64,000 nt of DNA from Planctomycetota bacterium (GTDB lineage Bacteria > Planctomycetota > GCA-002687715 > DRQF01). The position numbers and the translations under genes were made by a program. How positions within the stretch are numbered: the stretch's first letter is position 1; the number at the start of each line of letters is the position of its first letter. This document shows positions 35,684 through 46,212 of the stretch, in pieces. Where the stretch lies: contig JACKGY010000004.1 of assembly GCA_020639295.1 (NCBI GenBank), positions 310,001 to 374,000 on the forward strand, read 5' to 3'. Below the pieces are notes generated by a model. The model saw nothing but the letters and a program-made list of their open reading frames with translations, searched no databases and was not told where the DNA came from.

Positions 35684-37879
35684 TCAGGGGCCGGGCCAGC
35701 GTGGCAGGCGGACGAGGCCCAGGTCGGTGACGCCTTCCCGGGCGGTGAAGACCAGCATCCGGTCGGGGCGGTTGACGTCGCGGGAACGTGACCAGAGCCA
35801 GAGGACGTAGCGTCGTCCCGGCACGAGGCGCTCGCCGAGGTCGATGATGTAGCCGCGGTCGTCGCCGCGCATCTTGCGCCAAGGGTCGTACCAGGCGCCG
35901 TTGTGGCCGACGTGGAGGCGGGCCGCGTCGTCGCCGAGAGCCTGCCAGAGCTTCTCGCCGACGTGCCGCTCGAGGCCCGAGATGTCGCTGCCCACGCGCA
36001 GGGCGGAGAGGGCGATGCGGTCGAGGTCGTCGACCAGGAAGCCGGTCTCGAGCGAGACGTCGACGCCGCCTTCGGCGAGGATCGATCGGACCCGGAGCGC
36101 GACCGGCAGGCTGGACGCCTCCATCAGGCTGGCCTCGACCCAGGGCAGGGCCCGGCCCTCTTCGTCGAGGGCGCGCAGGGCCAGGCCGGAGAGCTCGGGT
36201 TCGAGTTCGACCAGACCCCGGCGGGCCGCCTCGCTCATCGCCGCGGTCCAGGCGATGGCAGCGCTCCGGCGGCTCCAGCGGGCATCGCCGGAGAGCGTGA
36301 GTTCGAGGCGCGCGCGGAAGAGCGGGCGGCCGTTCTCGTCGAGCGGGACCGCGGTCTCGATCCGGAAGCCGTCGTCGTCGCGGAGCGCGCGACGCGGGCC
36401 GGGGCGGTAGCGCTCCTCGTCGGCCCAGTCCAGGGTCAGGCCGCGCGCCCAGGCATCGAGCGTCGGACCGAGGCTGCCCAGGCGGACCGCGAAGGGCAGG
36501 TGCCCGAAGCGGTCCTCGATCTCCTGGAGCTGGCCGCTGGCGGGCAGCTCGGACCGGCCGCGCTTGCGCGTCGTCGTCCGCAGGAGGGCGCCGTCGTCCC
36601 AGGACCAGGCGAGATCGAGGTCGCGGCCGACCGCGATGTCGCTGTACCAGACCCCCTCGACCTCCTGCTCCGCGCGGTCCCGGTAGCGTCGCTCGAAGTG
36701 GCTGACCGAGCTGCCGAAGTCGGGCTCGTGGACGTCGAGCGCGAGATGCGGGATCTCGGGGCCGCGGAAGACCACCCGGCTCCAGCCCACCGGGGTCTCG
36801 GTCCCGAAGTCGAGCGGATCGGGTTCCCGCGCCGATTTCGTCCGAAGGTCGAGAACACTCTGGTTGCCCGGATCCTCGGCATTGGCGAGGGTGAAGCGCG
36901 CCAGGCGGCTACGCTGGGTCTCGGTGGGGTCGAGGACCACCAGATGGTCGTCCCAGTCGGGTTCGAGGAAGGCGCCGCTGACGTCGATCGGGCCGCAGCC
37001 GTCGCGTCCGGCGCTGAGGCTGACGTGGAGCTTGCCCTCGCCGCCCGCCACCACCCGCAGGAACCAGCAGCCGTCCTGGGTCGCCCAGGCCCGTGAGCCG
37101 CGGCGAGCGCCGAAGCTGCCGCCGGAACCGCCGCCGCCGATGAAGATGTTGTCGGTCTCGACGTACCCGGGTGGCTCGCGCAAGAGCAGGCCGGGGCCGT
37201 CCGGCAGCTTGCGATCGGGGACGCGGAGATCGCTCGCGCTGTAGCTCGGGGCCACCGCCAGCCGGGGAATCGGACGGCCGTCCCGGTCGACGAAGCGCAG
37301 CTTGATGACCCGGGACCAGGTCGCGACCCTCAGGCATTCGCTCAGGAGCTGACCACGACCCAGCTCGAAGTCCTTCCAGCCGCCGCCGTAGGGGCCGGCC
37401 TGGTAGCGCAGCGCGTAACGGCCCGGCTCCAGGCCGGAACCGACTTCGCCGACGCAGTGGAGCGTCTTCCGTTCCTGGTCGACCCGGACGCCCTCGTGGA
37501 TGCGGGTCCCGCTCTCGAGGCGATGGAGCCAGGCCCGGAGCTCGATCTCCGCCGGCAGGGGTCGATCGTGGGCGTCGCGGATCTCGAAGGTGGCGCGGGC
37601 ATCGCCGCTGAAGAGCGCCTCGGCCGGATACTCGATCGGGTCGTCCGGGGGCAGATCGGGGTCGGTCGCCTCGGTCGCCGGCGACTCCAGGACGGGCCTG
37701 AGCTCGGAACGACGACGCGGTCCGCCGGTCTCGAGCGGCTGCGTCGCTTCTTCGGCCACCCCCGGACCGCGACCGGCATCGAGGAGGTCGGGACCGCCCT
37801 CGAGGAAGATCAGGAAGATGAGGCCCGCCGTGATCGCGAGCAGCGTCACGGCGACCAGGGGCAGCCGGTCACGAGCCAT
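35684..37879 (-). CDS. Large membrane-anchored extracytoplasmic protein, unknown function
   Basis: A 731-residue protein. The N-terminus is a single anchor or uncleaved signal (LPLVAVTLLAITAGLIFLIFLEGG, residues about 6-28). The remainder is hydrophilic and Arg/Asp/Glu rich, with beta-like segments such as DARATFEIRDAHDRPLPAEIE and FVDRDGRPIPRLAVAPSY that suggest repeated Ig-like or regulatory-like domains. A Gly-rich segment (FIGGGGSGGSFG) lies in the middle. I recognise no enzymatic family. Codon bias is that of the neighbours. It is followed 166 bases downstream by the secreted protein at 34003 on the same strand; the spacing argues for separate transcription. Confidence 0.65.
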   Translation of the reverse strand: MARDRLPLVAVTLLAITAGLIFLIFLEGGPDLLDAGRGPGVAEEATQPLETGGPRRRSELRPVLESPATEATDPDLPPDDPIEYPAEALFSGDARATFEIRDAHDRPLPAEIELRAWLHRLESGTRIHEGVRVDQERKTLHCVGEVGSGLEPGRYALRYQAGPYGGGWKDFELGRGQLLSECLRVATWSRVIKLRFVDRDGRPIPRLAVAPSYSASDLRVPDRKLPDGPGLLLREPPGYVETDNIFIGGGGSGGSFGARRGSRAWATQDGCWFLRVVAGGEGKLHVSLSAGRDGCGPIDVSGAFLEPDWDDHLVVLDPTETQRSRLARFTLANAEDPGNQSVLDLRTKSAREPDPLDFGTETPVGWSRVVFRGPEIPHLALDVHEPDFGSSVSHFERRYRDRAEQEVEGVWYSDIAVGRDLDLAWSWDDGALLRTTTRKRGRSELPASGQLQEIEDRFGHLPFAVRLGSLGPTLDAWARGLTLDWADEERYRPGPRRALRDDDGFRIETAVPLDENGRPLFRARLELTLSGDARWSRRSAAIAWTAAMSEAARRGLVELEPELSGLALRALDEEGRALPWVEASLMEASSLPVALRVRSILAEGGVDVSLETGFLVDDLDRIALSALRVGSDISGLERHVGEKLWQALGDDAARLHVGHNGAWYDPWRKMRGDDRGYIIDLGERLVPGRRYVLWLWSRSRDVNRPDRMLVFTAREGVTDLGLVRLPRWPGP

Positions 37880-38047
37880 GGTTTCGGTCCGATCGGGTCA
37901 CCCCGCTCGCAACGAAGGCAGGATACCAGGGTTCGTCGGAGTATCCGGTATTCGGGCCCGATGGCATGTCCTTGCCACCGGAGCCGGCGGCGGGAGAACC
38001 GGTGGTCGGCGGGCGCGCGGCCCGGTCCTGGTCCGCGCCTCGGCGAT

Positions 38048-38075
38048 CCGCGTCCGACCGAGGGGTCGGACGCGG
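38048..38075 (-). terminator. Hairpin downstream of valS
   Basis: A perfect 12-bp stem, CCGCGTCCGACC (38048-38059) with its complement at 38064-38075, and a 4-base loop. It lies 25 bases after the valS stop on the minus strand. No T-run follows, so the terminator call rests on stem strength and position. Confidence 0.5.
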
Positions 38076-38099
38076 TCAAACGGCCGGGCAGTCTGCCGT

Positions 38100-40739
38100 T
38101 CAGCCCTCGGTCGGTTCCTCACCGAGGCCGACGGTGACCGCGAAGCGCTCGCCCTCGGTCGGTTCGCCGATCTCGAGGCTGAGACCGGCCGGGTCGACGT
38201 TGCCGGCCTCGATCACGTCGGCCTGGACCGCGCGGAAGGCGTCGAGATCCTCGCCGCGCCCCCGGACCTCGAGACGGGCCACCGGCCAGCGGAGGCTCTT
38301 CTGCGCGTCCGACTTGGCGCCACGGATCTTCGAGGTGACCTCGACCGCGGCGGTCATCGCCAGGGCGCCCGCGCCTTCGCCGATCCCGAGGAGTTCGTTC
38401 TGGTCGGGCCAGGGACTGGTGTGGATCGAGGCCTCGCGCCCGGTCCCCGTGAGCCGCCAGGACCAGACCTCCTCGGTCACATAGGGGAGGAAGGGTGCCA
38501 GGAGGCGGAGGTAGGTGGACAGGCCGAGACGCAGCGCTGCCAGGGCCGAACGCCGGCCGGGCGTGTCCTCGTCGGCGTAGGAACGGCCCTTGACCAGCTC
38601 GACGTAGTGATCGCAGAACTGCCAGAAGCTCTCCTCGGCGGTCTGCAGGGCGGCCGCGTAGTCGAAGCGTTCGAAGGCGTCGGTGGCCTGCTTCAGCACC
38701 TGCCGCAGCCGGGCGACCATGGCCTGGTCGAGGGGCTCGACGATGGCGGCCGCGGGCAGGGCCTGGGTCACGCCGGCCCGATCGAGCTGGGAGAAGACGA
38801 AGCGGCTGGCGTTGAAGATCTTGGTGGCCAGACGCTTGCCGACCTTGAACACGGTCTCGTCGAAGGCGGTGTCGGCGCCGAGGCGCGCGCGGGCGGCCCA
38901 GTAGCGGACGCCGTCGACCGAGTGCTGGTCGAGCAGGTGTCCGGGGGTCACCACGTTGCCCTTCGACTTGCTCATCTTCTTGCGGTCGGGATCGAGGATC
39001 CAGCCGGAGATGAGCACGTTGCGCCAGGGGATCTCGTTCTCGTGCATCCAGGCCTTGACGATGGTGTAGAAGGCCCAGGTGCGGATGATCTCGTGGCTCT
39101 GCGGCCGCACGTCCATCGGGAAGAGCCGGGCGTGGCGCTCGGCGTCGAGACCCCAGTGGCTCATGATCTGCGGCGTGAGCGAGCTGGTCGCCCAGGTGTC
39201 CATCACGTCCGGGTCGCCGAGGAAGCCGCCGGGCTTGCCGCGCTGGCTCTCGTCGAAGCCGGCCGGACAGGCGCTCATCGGGTCGATCGGGAGCTGGTCG
39301 CGATCGGCGTAGATCGGCTGCCGGAAGTCCGGCAGGCCGTTGTCGCGGACCGGGTACCAGACCGGGAAGGGCACGCCGAAGTAGCGCTGGCGCGAGATGC
39401 ACCAGTCCTGGTTGAGGCCCTCGACCCAGTGGTCGTAGCGGGTCCGCATGTAGGCCGGATGCCAGTCGATCTTGCGCCCCTGCTCCAGGAGCGCGGCCTT
39501 GTGCTCGAGGATCTTCACGAACCACTGGCGCGTGGGCACGAACTCGAGCGGGCGGTCGCCCTTCTCGTAGAACTTCACCGGATGCTCGATCGGCTGCGGC
39601 TCGGCGATCATCGCCGCGCCCTGGCCGTGCGGGCCGCTGCCGTCCTCGCGCAGGAGTTCGGCGATCCGGGTCTTGGCCTGCTTGGTCCAGAGGCCGGCGA
39701 TCTGGTCGTAGGTCCGCTGGGCGCGGTCGACGTCGACGGAGGCGAAGGGCGCCTCGCCGAAGGTCACCGGCACCATGCGGCCGTCCATGCCGATCACCTG
39801 TTTCAGGGGCAGACCGGACTGCTTCCACCAGTCGACGTCGTTGGCGTCGCCGAAGGTGCAGACCATGAGGATGCCGGTGCCCTTCTCGGGGTCGGCGTGG
39901 TCGGCGGCGAGGATCGGCACCTCGGCCCCGAACAAGGGCGTGATCGCGGTCTGGCCGAAGAGCGGCTTGAAGCGCGCGTCGTCGGGATGGGCGACCACCG
40001 CGATGCAGGCGGCGAGCAGCTCCGGGCGCGTGGTCGAGATGGTGAACTCGCCGCCGCCCTTCACCGCGAAGCGGAGATCGTGCATGAAGCCGGGACGGCC
40101 ACGATCCTCGACCTCCGCCTGCGCCACCGCGGTCTGGAAGTCGACGTCCCACATCGTCGGCGATTCGGTGTTGTAGACCTGCCCCTTGGCGACCAGATCG
40201 AGGAACGAGAGCTGCGAGATCCGTCGGCAGTGCTCGTCGATGGTGGCGTAGGTGCGGCTCCAGTCGAGCGACAGGCCGAGCCGGCGCCAGAGATCCTCGA
40301 AGGCGCGCTCGTCCTCCTCGGTGATGATGGCGCAGGCCTCGATGAAGTTGCGCCGCGACACCTGCTCGATCTCGTCGTCCTTCTTCTTGTCGCGCCGCGG
40401 CTTCCAGGCCGGGTCGTAGGGCAGGGCCGGGTCGCAGCGGATGCCGAAGATGTTCTGCACCCGGCGCTCGGTGGGCAGGCCGTTGTCGTCCCAGCCCATC
40501 GGATAGGCGATGTTCTTGCCCAGCATCCGCTGGTAGCGGACGACGAGATCCTGGTGGGTGTAGCTGAAGACGTGGCCGACGTGGAGCGAGCCGGAGACGG
40601 TGGGCGGCGGCGTGTCCACCACGAAGGTGGCGTCCCGGCCGAGGCTCTCGTCCCAGCGATAGATGCCAGACTTCTCCCAGGCGGCGGCCCAGCGGCTCTC
40701 CGCCTCGGCATGATCGAACTTCTTCGGGATCTCGGTCAC
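38100..40739 (-). CDS. valS: Valyl-tRNA synthetase
   Basis: Charges tRNA-Val in the cytoplasm; class I aminoacyl-tRNA synthetase of 879 residues. HIGH motif is HVGH (residues 53-56) in PPTVSGSLHVGHVFSYTHQD. KMSKS is at 588-592 (KKMSKSKGNVVTPG). The sequence YPMGWDDNGLPTERRVQN is characteristic of ValS over IleS and LeuS. It is shorter than the 951-residue E. coli enzyme and appears to lack the long C-terminal coiled-coil arm, as in the shorter ValS lineage. The gene stands alone; a divergent unknown gene starts 131 bases away at 40871. Confidence 0.96.
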   Translation of the reverse strand: MTEIPKKFDHAEAESRWAAAWEKSGIYRWDESLGRDATFVVDTPPPTVSGSLHVGHVFSYTHQDLVVRYQRMLGKNIAYPMGWDDNGLPTERRVQNIFGIRCDPALPYDPAWKPRRDKKKDDEIEQVSRRNFIEACAIITEEDERAFEDLWRRLGLSLDWSRTYATIDEHCRRISQLSFLDLVAKGQVYNTESPTMWDVDFQTAVAQAEVEDRGRPGFMHDLRFAVKGGGEFTISTTRPELLAACIAVVAHPDDARFKPLFGQTAITPLFGAEVPILAADHADPEKGTGILMVCTFGDANDVDWWKQSGLPLKQVIGMDGRMVPVTFGEAPFASVDVDRAQRTYDQIAGLWTKQAKTRIAELLREDGSGPHGQGAAMIAEPQPIEHPVKFYEKGDRPLEFVPTRQWFVKILEHKAALLEQGRKIDWHPAYMRTRYDHWVEGLNQDWCISRQRYFGVPFPVWYPVRDNGLPDFRQPIYADRDQLPIDPMSACPAGFDESQRGKPGGFLGDPDVMDTWATSSLTPQIMSHWGLDAERHARLFPMDVRPQSHEIIRTWAFYTIVKAWMHENEIPWRNVLISGWILDPDRKKMSKSKGNVVTPGHLLDQHSVDGVRYWAARARLGADTAFDETVFKVGKRLATKIFNASRFVFSQLDRAGVTQALPAAAIVEPLDQAMVARLRQVLKQATDAFERFDYAAALQTAEESFWQFCDHYVELVKGRSYADEDTPGRRSALAALRLGLSTYLRLLAPFLPYVTEEVWSWRLTGTGREASIHTSPWPDQNELLGIGEGAGALAMTAAVEVTSKIRGAKSDAQKSLRWPVARLEVRGRGEDLDAFRAVQADVIEAGNVDPAGLSLEIGEPTEGERFAVTVGLGEEPTEG

Positions 40740-40870
40740 CGTCCCGCTCCTCGCAAACTCGGGTTCATCAGGGGGTCGGGCGGCATGGTATCAGGCCGGC
40801 CCCCGGGCCTCCAATCCGTGGATGAAGCCGGACTTCGCGCTCGGGAGGCGGTCGAGTTAGACTTCCGGCC

Positions 40871-42076
40871 ATGAGACGCAAGCGGACGATCGACCCGGCC
40901 AGGACGGCCACGGACGTCGAGGCCGAGCTCGCCGAGCTGCACGCCCGGTTCGAGGATCTGGCCCGCCGGCTCTTCCTCAGCCGACCCCACGCGCGCGACG
41001 TGGTCCGGTCGCTGCCGCCCTTCGAGGCCGGCTTCCGGCTCGGCTTCAGCGGCCGGGGCGAGGAGCGGGTGGAGGAGGTCCGGCGCCTGCTCGGGCGGCT
41101 CGAGGCCCACATCGACGACGCCATTGCCTCGCATGCGGCCTACGTGCCCGGCGTGGTCTACAACTTCTTCAAGAACGCCGCCTGCCCCGAGACCGGCCGG
41201 CCGCGCTCGCCGCGCGAGGTCTTCGTCGGATACGGGGAGACCGGCGCGCCCCGCTTCCAGACCATGCTCGACTTCGCCATCGAGCGCGGTGACCCCGGCG
41301 TGGACCAGCTCGCCGGCGAGCGCGGGCGGGTGGTGATCATCGCCAGCGACCGCGACGATCTGGTGGCGCGGCGGCTGCCCGGCTTCGGACGTCAGGACCG
41401 GGCCTACGATCTCCGGGGCCAGATCGTCCTCGGCTACTTCAGCGGCACCAACGGCGCCGGCCGGGAGAAGTACGCGGTCAGTCTCCAGCTGGTCCGCACC
41501 TCGACCCGATCGCGGAGCGTGCGCCTGAGCCTGAACACCATCGGTCTCCTGCCGGACGGACGCTCGGCCGAGATCCTGCTGGTGGAGGACGTCGACCACC
41601 AGGTCTCGCGCCTCGTGCGCGCGGCCGAACGGGATCTGGCCCGGATCAACAGCGAACTGAAGGGGCTCGACCCCCGGCGGCGGATGCCGCACGCCGAGGA
41701 GGCCGCGCGGAGCCTCCTCCACGACATGGCGCTCGGGCTCGGTCGCGAACGGCGCCGGGCCGGCTGGCGGACCGAGCACGCGCGCGAGCGCGCCGACGAG
41801 GGCCAGAGGCCGACCGGGATGGCCCGTCACGACCTGGAACGCGCCCGCGCCGAGCGCTGTTTCCAGGACCAGAAGACCGGGACCTTCGTGGTCATGGGGG
41901 GGCGAGGTCGGACGCACGTCTTCAGCCCCGAAGGCCTGCACGTCACCAGCCTCCATCTCGACCGCAAGGCGATCGAGACCCGCATCGCCCAGAAGCGCTG
42001 GCTACCCCTCACCGAGGAGGCGACCCGCGACCTGCTCGACCGGGCCCGCGCCGCCTTCGAACGCGCGGCCGATTGA
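40871..42076 (+). CDS. Cytoplasmic protein of unknown function
   Basis: A 401-residue protein from ATG 40871 with strong coding bias. There is no signal peptide or membrane helix. The N-terminal third is helical and charged (DVEAELAELHARFEDLARRLFL). The middle is mixed alpha/beta (GRVVIIASDRDDLVARRLPGF, DLRGQIVLGYFSG, YAVSLQLVRTSTRSR). The C-terminal part is rich in Arg and Glu (LGLGRERRRAGWRTEHARERADE), followed by QDQKTGTFVVMGGRGRTHVFSPEGLHVTSL. I do not recognise the family. It is divergent from valS and ends 107 bases before the chitinase gene. Confidence 0.65.
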   Translation: MRRKRTIDPARTATDVEAELAELHARFEDLARRLFLSRPHARDVVRSLPPFEAGFRLGFSGRGEERVEEVRRLLGRLEAHIDDAIASHAAYVPGVVYNFFKNAACPETGRPRSPREVFVGYGETGAPRFQTMLDFAIERGDPGVDQLAGERGRVVIIASDRDDLVARRLPGFGRQDRAYDLRGQIVLGYFSGTNGAGREKYAVSLQLVRTSTRSRSVRLSLNTIGLLPDGRSAEILLVEDVDHQVSRLVRAAERDLARINSELKGLDPRRRMPHAEEAARSLLHDMALGLGRERRRAGWRTEHARERADEGQRPTGMARHDLERARAERCFQDQKTGTFVVMGGRGRTHVFSPEGLHVTSLHLDRKAIETRIAQKRWLPLTEEATRDLLDRARAAFERAAD

Positions 42077-42182
42077 GCCCTCGTTCATCCGGACGATCCT
42101 TCCCCGACCCTCCTCGGGACCCTATGGTCGAGGTACCGTTCCGGCCACGGGCCGGGCCGACCCTCACCGAAGCGAGCCGACC

Positions 42183-43619
42183 ATGTCGAGATCCAGCGCA
42201 ACCCTCGTCGTCCTCTGCCTGTTCCTGGCGCTGCCGGCCCCGGCCCAGGCGCCGGCGCGTCCGCTCCTGATCGGCTACTGGCACAACTGGGGCAACTCGC
42301 CGAACAGCCTCACGCTGGCCCAGGTGCCGTCCGAGTACGACGTGATCAACGCCTCCTTCGCGGTGCCGTCGGTTCCCGGCGGCGCCAGCATGGTCTTCGC
42401 GCCCGACCCGCAGCTCTATCCCCAGGCGGCCGCCTTCGACGGCGACCTCCAGGCCCTGCGGGCGCAGGGCCGGAAGGTCCTGATCTCGATCGGCGGGGCC
42501 AACGGCCCGGTCCATCTGGACACCGCCGCCGACCAGGCCGCCTTCGTGTCGTCGATGCTGGGCATCCTCGCCGCCCACGCCTTCGATGGCCTCGACATCG
42601 ATCTCGAGGGCTCGAGCCTCCTCCTCGCCGCCGGCGACTTCGACTTCCGGACGCCGACCAGCCCGCGGGTGGTGAACTTCATCGCCGCCATCAACCAGAT
42701 CCTCGCCGCGCAGCCGCCCGGCTTCCTGCTCACCGCGGCCCCGGAGACCGCGACCCTGCAAGGCGCGGCCGCCGCCTACGGTGGGGTCTGGGGCGCCTAC
42801 CTGCCGGTCATCCATGCCCTGCGCAACGACCTCGACTGGGTCCAGACCCAGCACTACAACACCGGCAGCATGTTCGGCCGCGACGGCCAGATCTACCTGC
42901 CGGCCACCGCCGACTTCCACGTCGCGATGGCGGACATGCTGATCAGCGGCTTCTTCGTGCCGGCGGCGGGGGCGACCTTCGCCCCGCTGCGCGCCGACCA
43001 GGTGGTCATCGGCCTCCCGGCCTCGACCTCGGCCGCGGGCTCCGGCTTCACCGCCGCCGGCCCGGTCCAGGACGCGGTGGACAACCTGGCCCTCGGTCTC
43101 GGCTACGGCGGCAGCTACCAGCAGGGAACGCCGGCCGGCCATCGCGATTTCCGTGGGCTCATGACCTGGTCGATCAACTGGGACGTCGCCGCCGGCCAGG
43201 CCTTCTCGCTGCCGCATCGAGCCCACCTCGACGCGCTGGAGCTGGGCGTCGACCGCAGCGTCGTCTCCTACTCCCAGGGCGGTCCGGTCCACTTCGGCCT
43301 CAGGGCGGGGCCGGCCCGGGCGGGACGGCTCTACTATCTGGTGCCGACCCTGAGCGGGACCTGGCCCGGCACCTGGTTGCCCGGCAACCGCTACTTCCCG
43401 ATCAACCTCGATCCGGTCTCGCAATGGCCCTTCCAGGCTGGTACCGCGGCCTACTTCCCCGGCTTCCTCGGGCTGCTCGACGCCAACGGCAGCGCCACGG
43501 CGACGATGAACGTGCCGCCGACGCCGGGGGTCGCGCCCTTCGGCTCGCACTTCGCCTTCATCGTCGACTGGCCCTGGGACTTCTTCTCCCGGCCGGTCGC
43601 GGTCGACTTCCTGCCCTGA
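42183..43619 (+). CDS. Secreted GH18 chitinase-like glycoside hydrolase
   Basis: A 478-residue exported enzyme. The signal peptide is SSATLVVLCLFLALPAPAQAP. The GH18 barrel starts LLIGYWHNWGN; beta-3 carries KVLISIGGANG and beta-4 the catalytic DGLDIDLEG, with Asp135, Asp138, Asp140 and the proton donor Glu142. QTQHYN and MTWSINWD supply later barrel residues, so the active site looks complete. Expected substrate is chitin or a related beta-1,4-GlcNAc polymer. The last 120 residues (YLVPTLSGTWPGTWLPGN and following) form a beta module, apparently non-catalytic, of a type seen on other secreted proteins here. It is a single gene between an unknown gene and the threonine-catabolic pair. Confidence 0.92.
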   Translation: MSRSSATLVVLCLFLALPAPAQAPARPLLIGYWHNWGNSPNSLTLAQVPSEYDVINASFAVPSVPGGASMVFAPDPQLYPQAAAFDGDLQALRAQGRKVLISIGGANGPVHLDTAADQAAFVSSMLGILAAHAFDGLDIDLEGSSLLLAAGDFDFRTPTSPRVVNFIAAINQILAAQPPGFLLTAAPETATLQGAAAAYGGVWGAYLPVIHALRNDLDWVQTQHYNTGSMFGRDGQIYLPATADFHVAMADMLISGFFVPAAGATFAPLRADQVVIGLPASTSAAGSGFTAAGPVQDAVDNLALGLGYGGSYQQGTPAGHRDFRGLMTWSINWDVAAGQAFSLPHRAHLDALELGVDRSVVSYSQGGPVHFGLRAGPARAGRLYYLVPTLSGTWPGTWLPGNRYFPINLDPVSQWPFQAGTAAYFPGFLGLLDANGSATATMNVPPTPGVAPFGSHFAFIVDWPWDFFSRPVAVDFLP

Positions 43620-43734
43620 GGAGGTCGCCCGGTTCGCGGCGTCATGCCGCACGGCCATCGGCCGCGATTGAAATGATCGGACGATCCTGTTCCAATTCCG
43701 ACGCCATCCCCGTTCCCCGAGCAGGAGCGTCCTC

Positions 43735-44754
43735 GTGAGCAGGAAACCCGTCGTACTCGTGACCGGCGCCAACGGCGAGGTCGGCCACGGACTCATCAAT
43801 GCCCTCGCGGACGAGGCACGCTACGAGGTGCTCGCGCTCGATCTGCGCGAGGTCGATCCCGGTCTGGCCAAGCGCTGCGCCGCGACCATCGCCGGCGACA
43901 TCCTCGACGGCCATCTCCTCGATCGCATCGCCAGCGAATACGAGATCCACGCCGTGTTCCACCTGGCGGCCTTGTTGTCGACCCGAGCCGAGTTCGTTCC
44001 GGAGACGGCCCACGCGGTCAACGTCGAGGGCACCCTGAAGCTGCTCAAGCTGGCCATGGACGAGGGACGCTCCCACGGCCAGCCGGTCAAGTTCATGTTC
44101 CCGAGCTCGATCGCGGTCTATGGCCTGCCGGATCTCGCCGCGAAGGCCGCGGCGGGCGCGGTCACCGAGACCGAGTGGACCACACCGCGGACGATGTACG
44201 GCTGCAACAAGCTCTACTGCGAGCAGCTCGGGCGCTACTACGCCGATTTCTACCGCCAGCTCGCGGTCAACGAGGCCCGCGGTCAGGTCGATTTCCGGGC
44301 GATCCGGTTCCCGGGTCTGATCTCGGCCTTCACCGTGCCGAGCGGCGGCACCAGCGACTACGTGCCGGAGATGCTGCACGCGGCCGCCAAGGGCGAGCCC
44401 TACGCCTGTTTCGTGCGTCCGGACACGAGGATCACCTTCATGGCGATGCCGGACGCCATCGATGCGCTCCTGAAGCTGACCCGCGCCCCGGCGGAGAAGC
44501 TCAGCCGACGCGTCTACAACATCGGCGCCTTCAACCCGAGCGCCGGCGAGTTCGCCGATCTCGTCCGGCGGCACTTCCCGGGCGCCGAGATCGGCTTCGC
44601 GCCGCACGAGCAGCGCCAGGCGATCGTCGACAGCTGGCCCGCGGACGTGGTCGACCGGGCGGCGCGCGAGGACTGGGGCCATGAACCGGCCTACGACCTC
44701 GAACGGGCCATGACCGAGTACCTGATCCCCAACATCAGCAAGCGTTACGCCTGA
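43735..44754 (+). CDS. SDR-type NAD-dependent L-threonine 3-dehydrogenase (probable)
   Basis: A 339-residue extended short-chain dehydrogenase/reductase. The Rossmann motif is VTGANGEVGHGL. The catalytic YxxxK is YGCNKLYCE, and FPSSIAVYG supplies the active-site Ser region. It is immediately followed, 11 bases downstream, by kbl, whose product uses 2-amino-3-ketobutyrate. That is the product of threonine dehydrogenation, so the epimerase-like L-threonine dehydrogenase function is the best fit. Other sugar-nucleotide epimerase activities are possible from sequence alone. Start GTG 43735 follows GAGCAGGAG. The enzyme is cytoplasmic and part of a two-gene operon. Confidence 0.85.
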   Translation: MSRKPVVLVTGANGEVGHGLINALADEARYEVLALDLREVDPGLAKRCAATIAGDILDGHLLDRIASEYEIHAVFHLAALLSTRAEFVPETAHAVNVEGTLKLLKLAMDEGRSHGQPVKFMFPSSIAVYGLPDLAAKAAAGAVTETEWTTPRTMYGCNKLYCEQLGRYYADFYRQLAVNEARGQVDFRAIRFPGLISAFTVPSGGTSDYVPEMLHAAAKGEPYACFVRPDTRITFMAMPDAIDALLKLTRAPAEKLSRRVYNIGAFNPSAGEFADLVRRHFPGAEIGFAPHEQRQAIVDSWPADVVDRAAREDWGHEPAYDLERAMTEYLIPNISKRYA

Positions 44755-44765
44755 AGGAGCAGAAG

Positions 44766-45950
<1,185 letters not shown>

Positions 45951-45972
45951 GTCCAGCGGCGTTCGATCTCGC

Positions 45973-46004
45973 GACGGCCGGGAACGGAGACGTTTCCGGC
46001 CGTC
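45973..46004 (+). terminator. Hairpin after kbl
   Basis: A 14-bp stem with one G:T position: GACGGCCGGGAACG (45973-45986) with 45991-46004, and a 4-base loop GAGA. It begins 23 bases after the kbl stop. No T-run follows. The rest of 46005-46212 holds no gene that I can support. Confidence 0.5.
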
Positions 46005-46212
46005 GTCGCGTCTGCCGACGGGGGAGCCTCTCCGGTCGGTGGCGCCAAGGATCGTCGCGAGTGAGGGCCTAGGCATCGCGCCCGGAGCCGCCCCAGCCGA
46101 TTCTTCATGATCCGAATCGCCCCGGCAGGCTCTTCGTCGGTGACAAGGGTCAGCGCGCCCACTACCATCCAGACCGCGATCGATTGCAGGCTCATCGACT
46201 TCGAGCGACGTC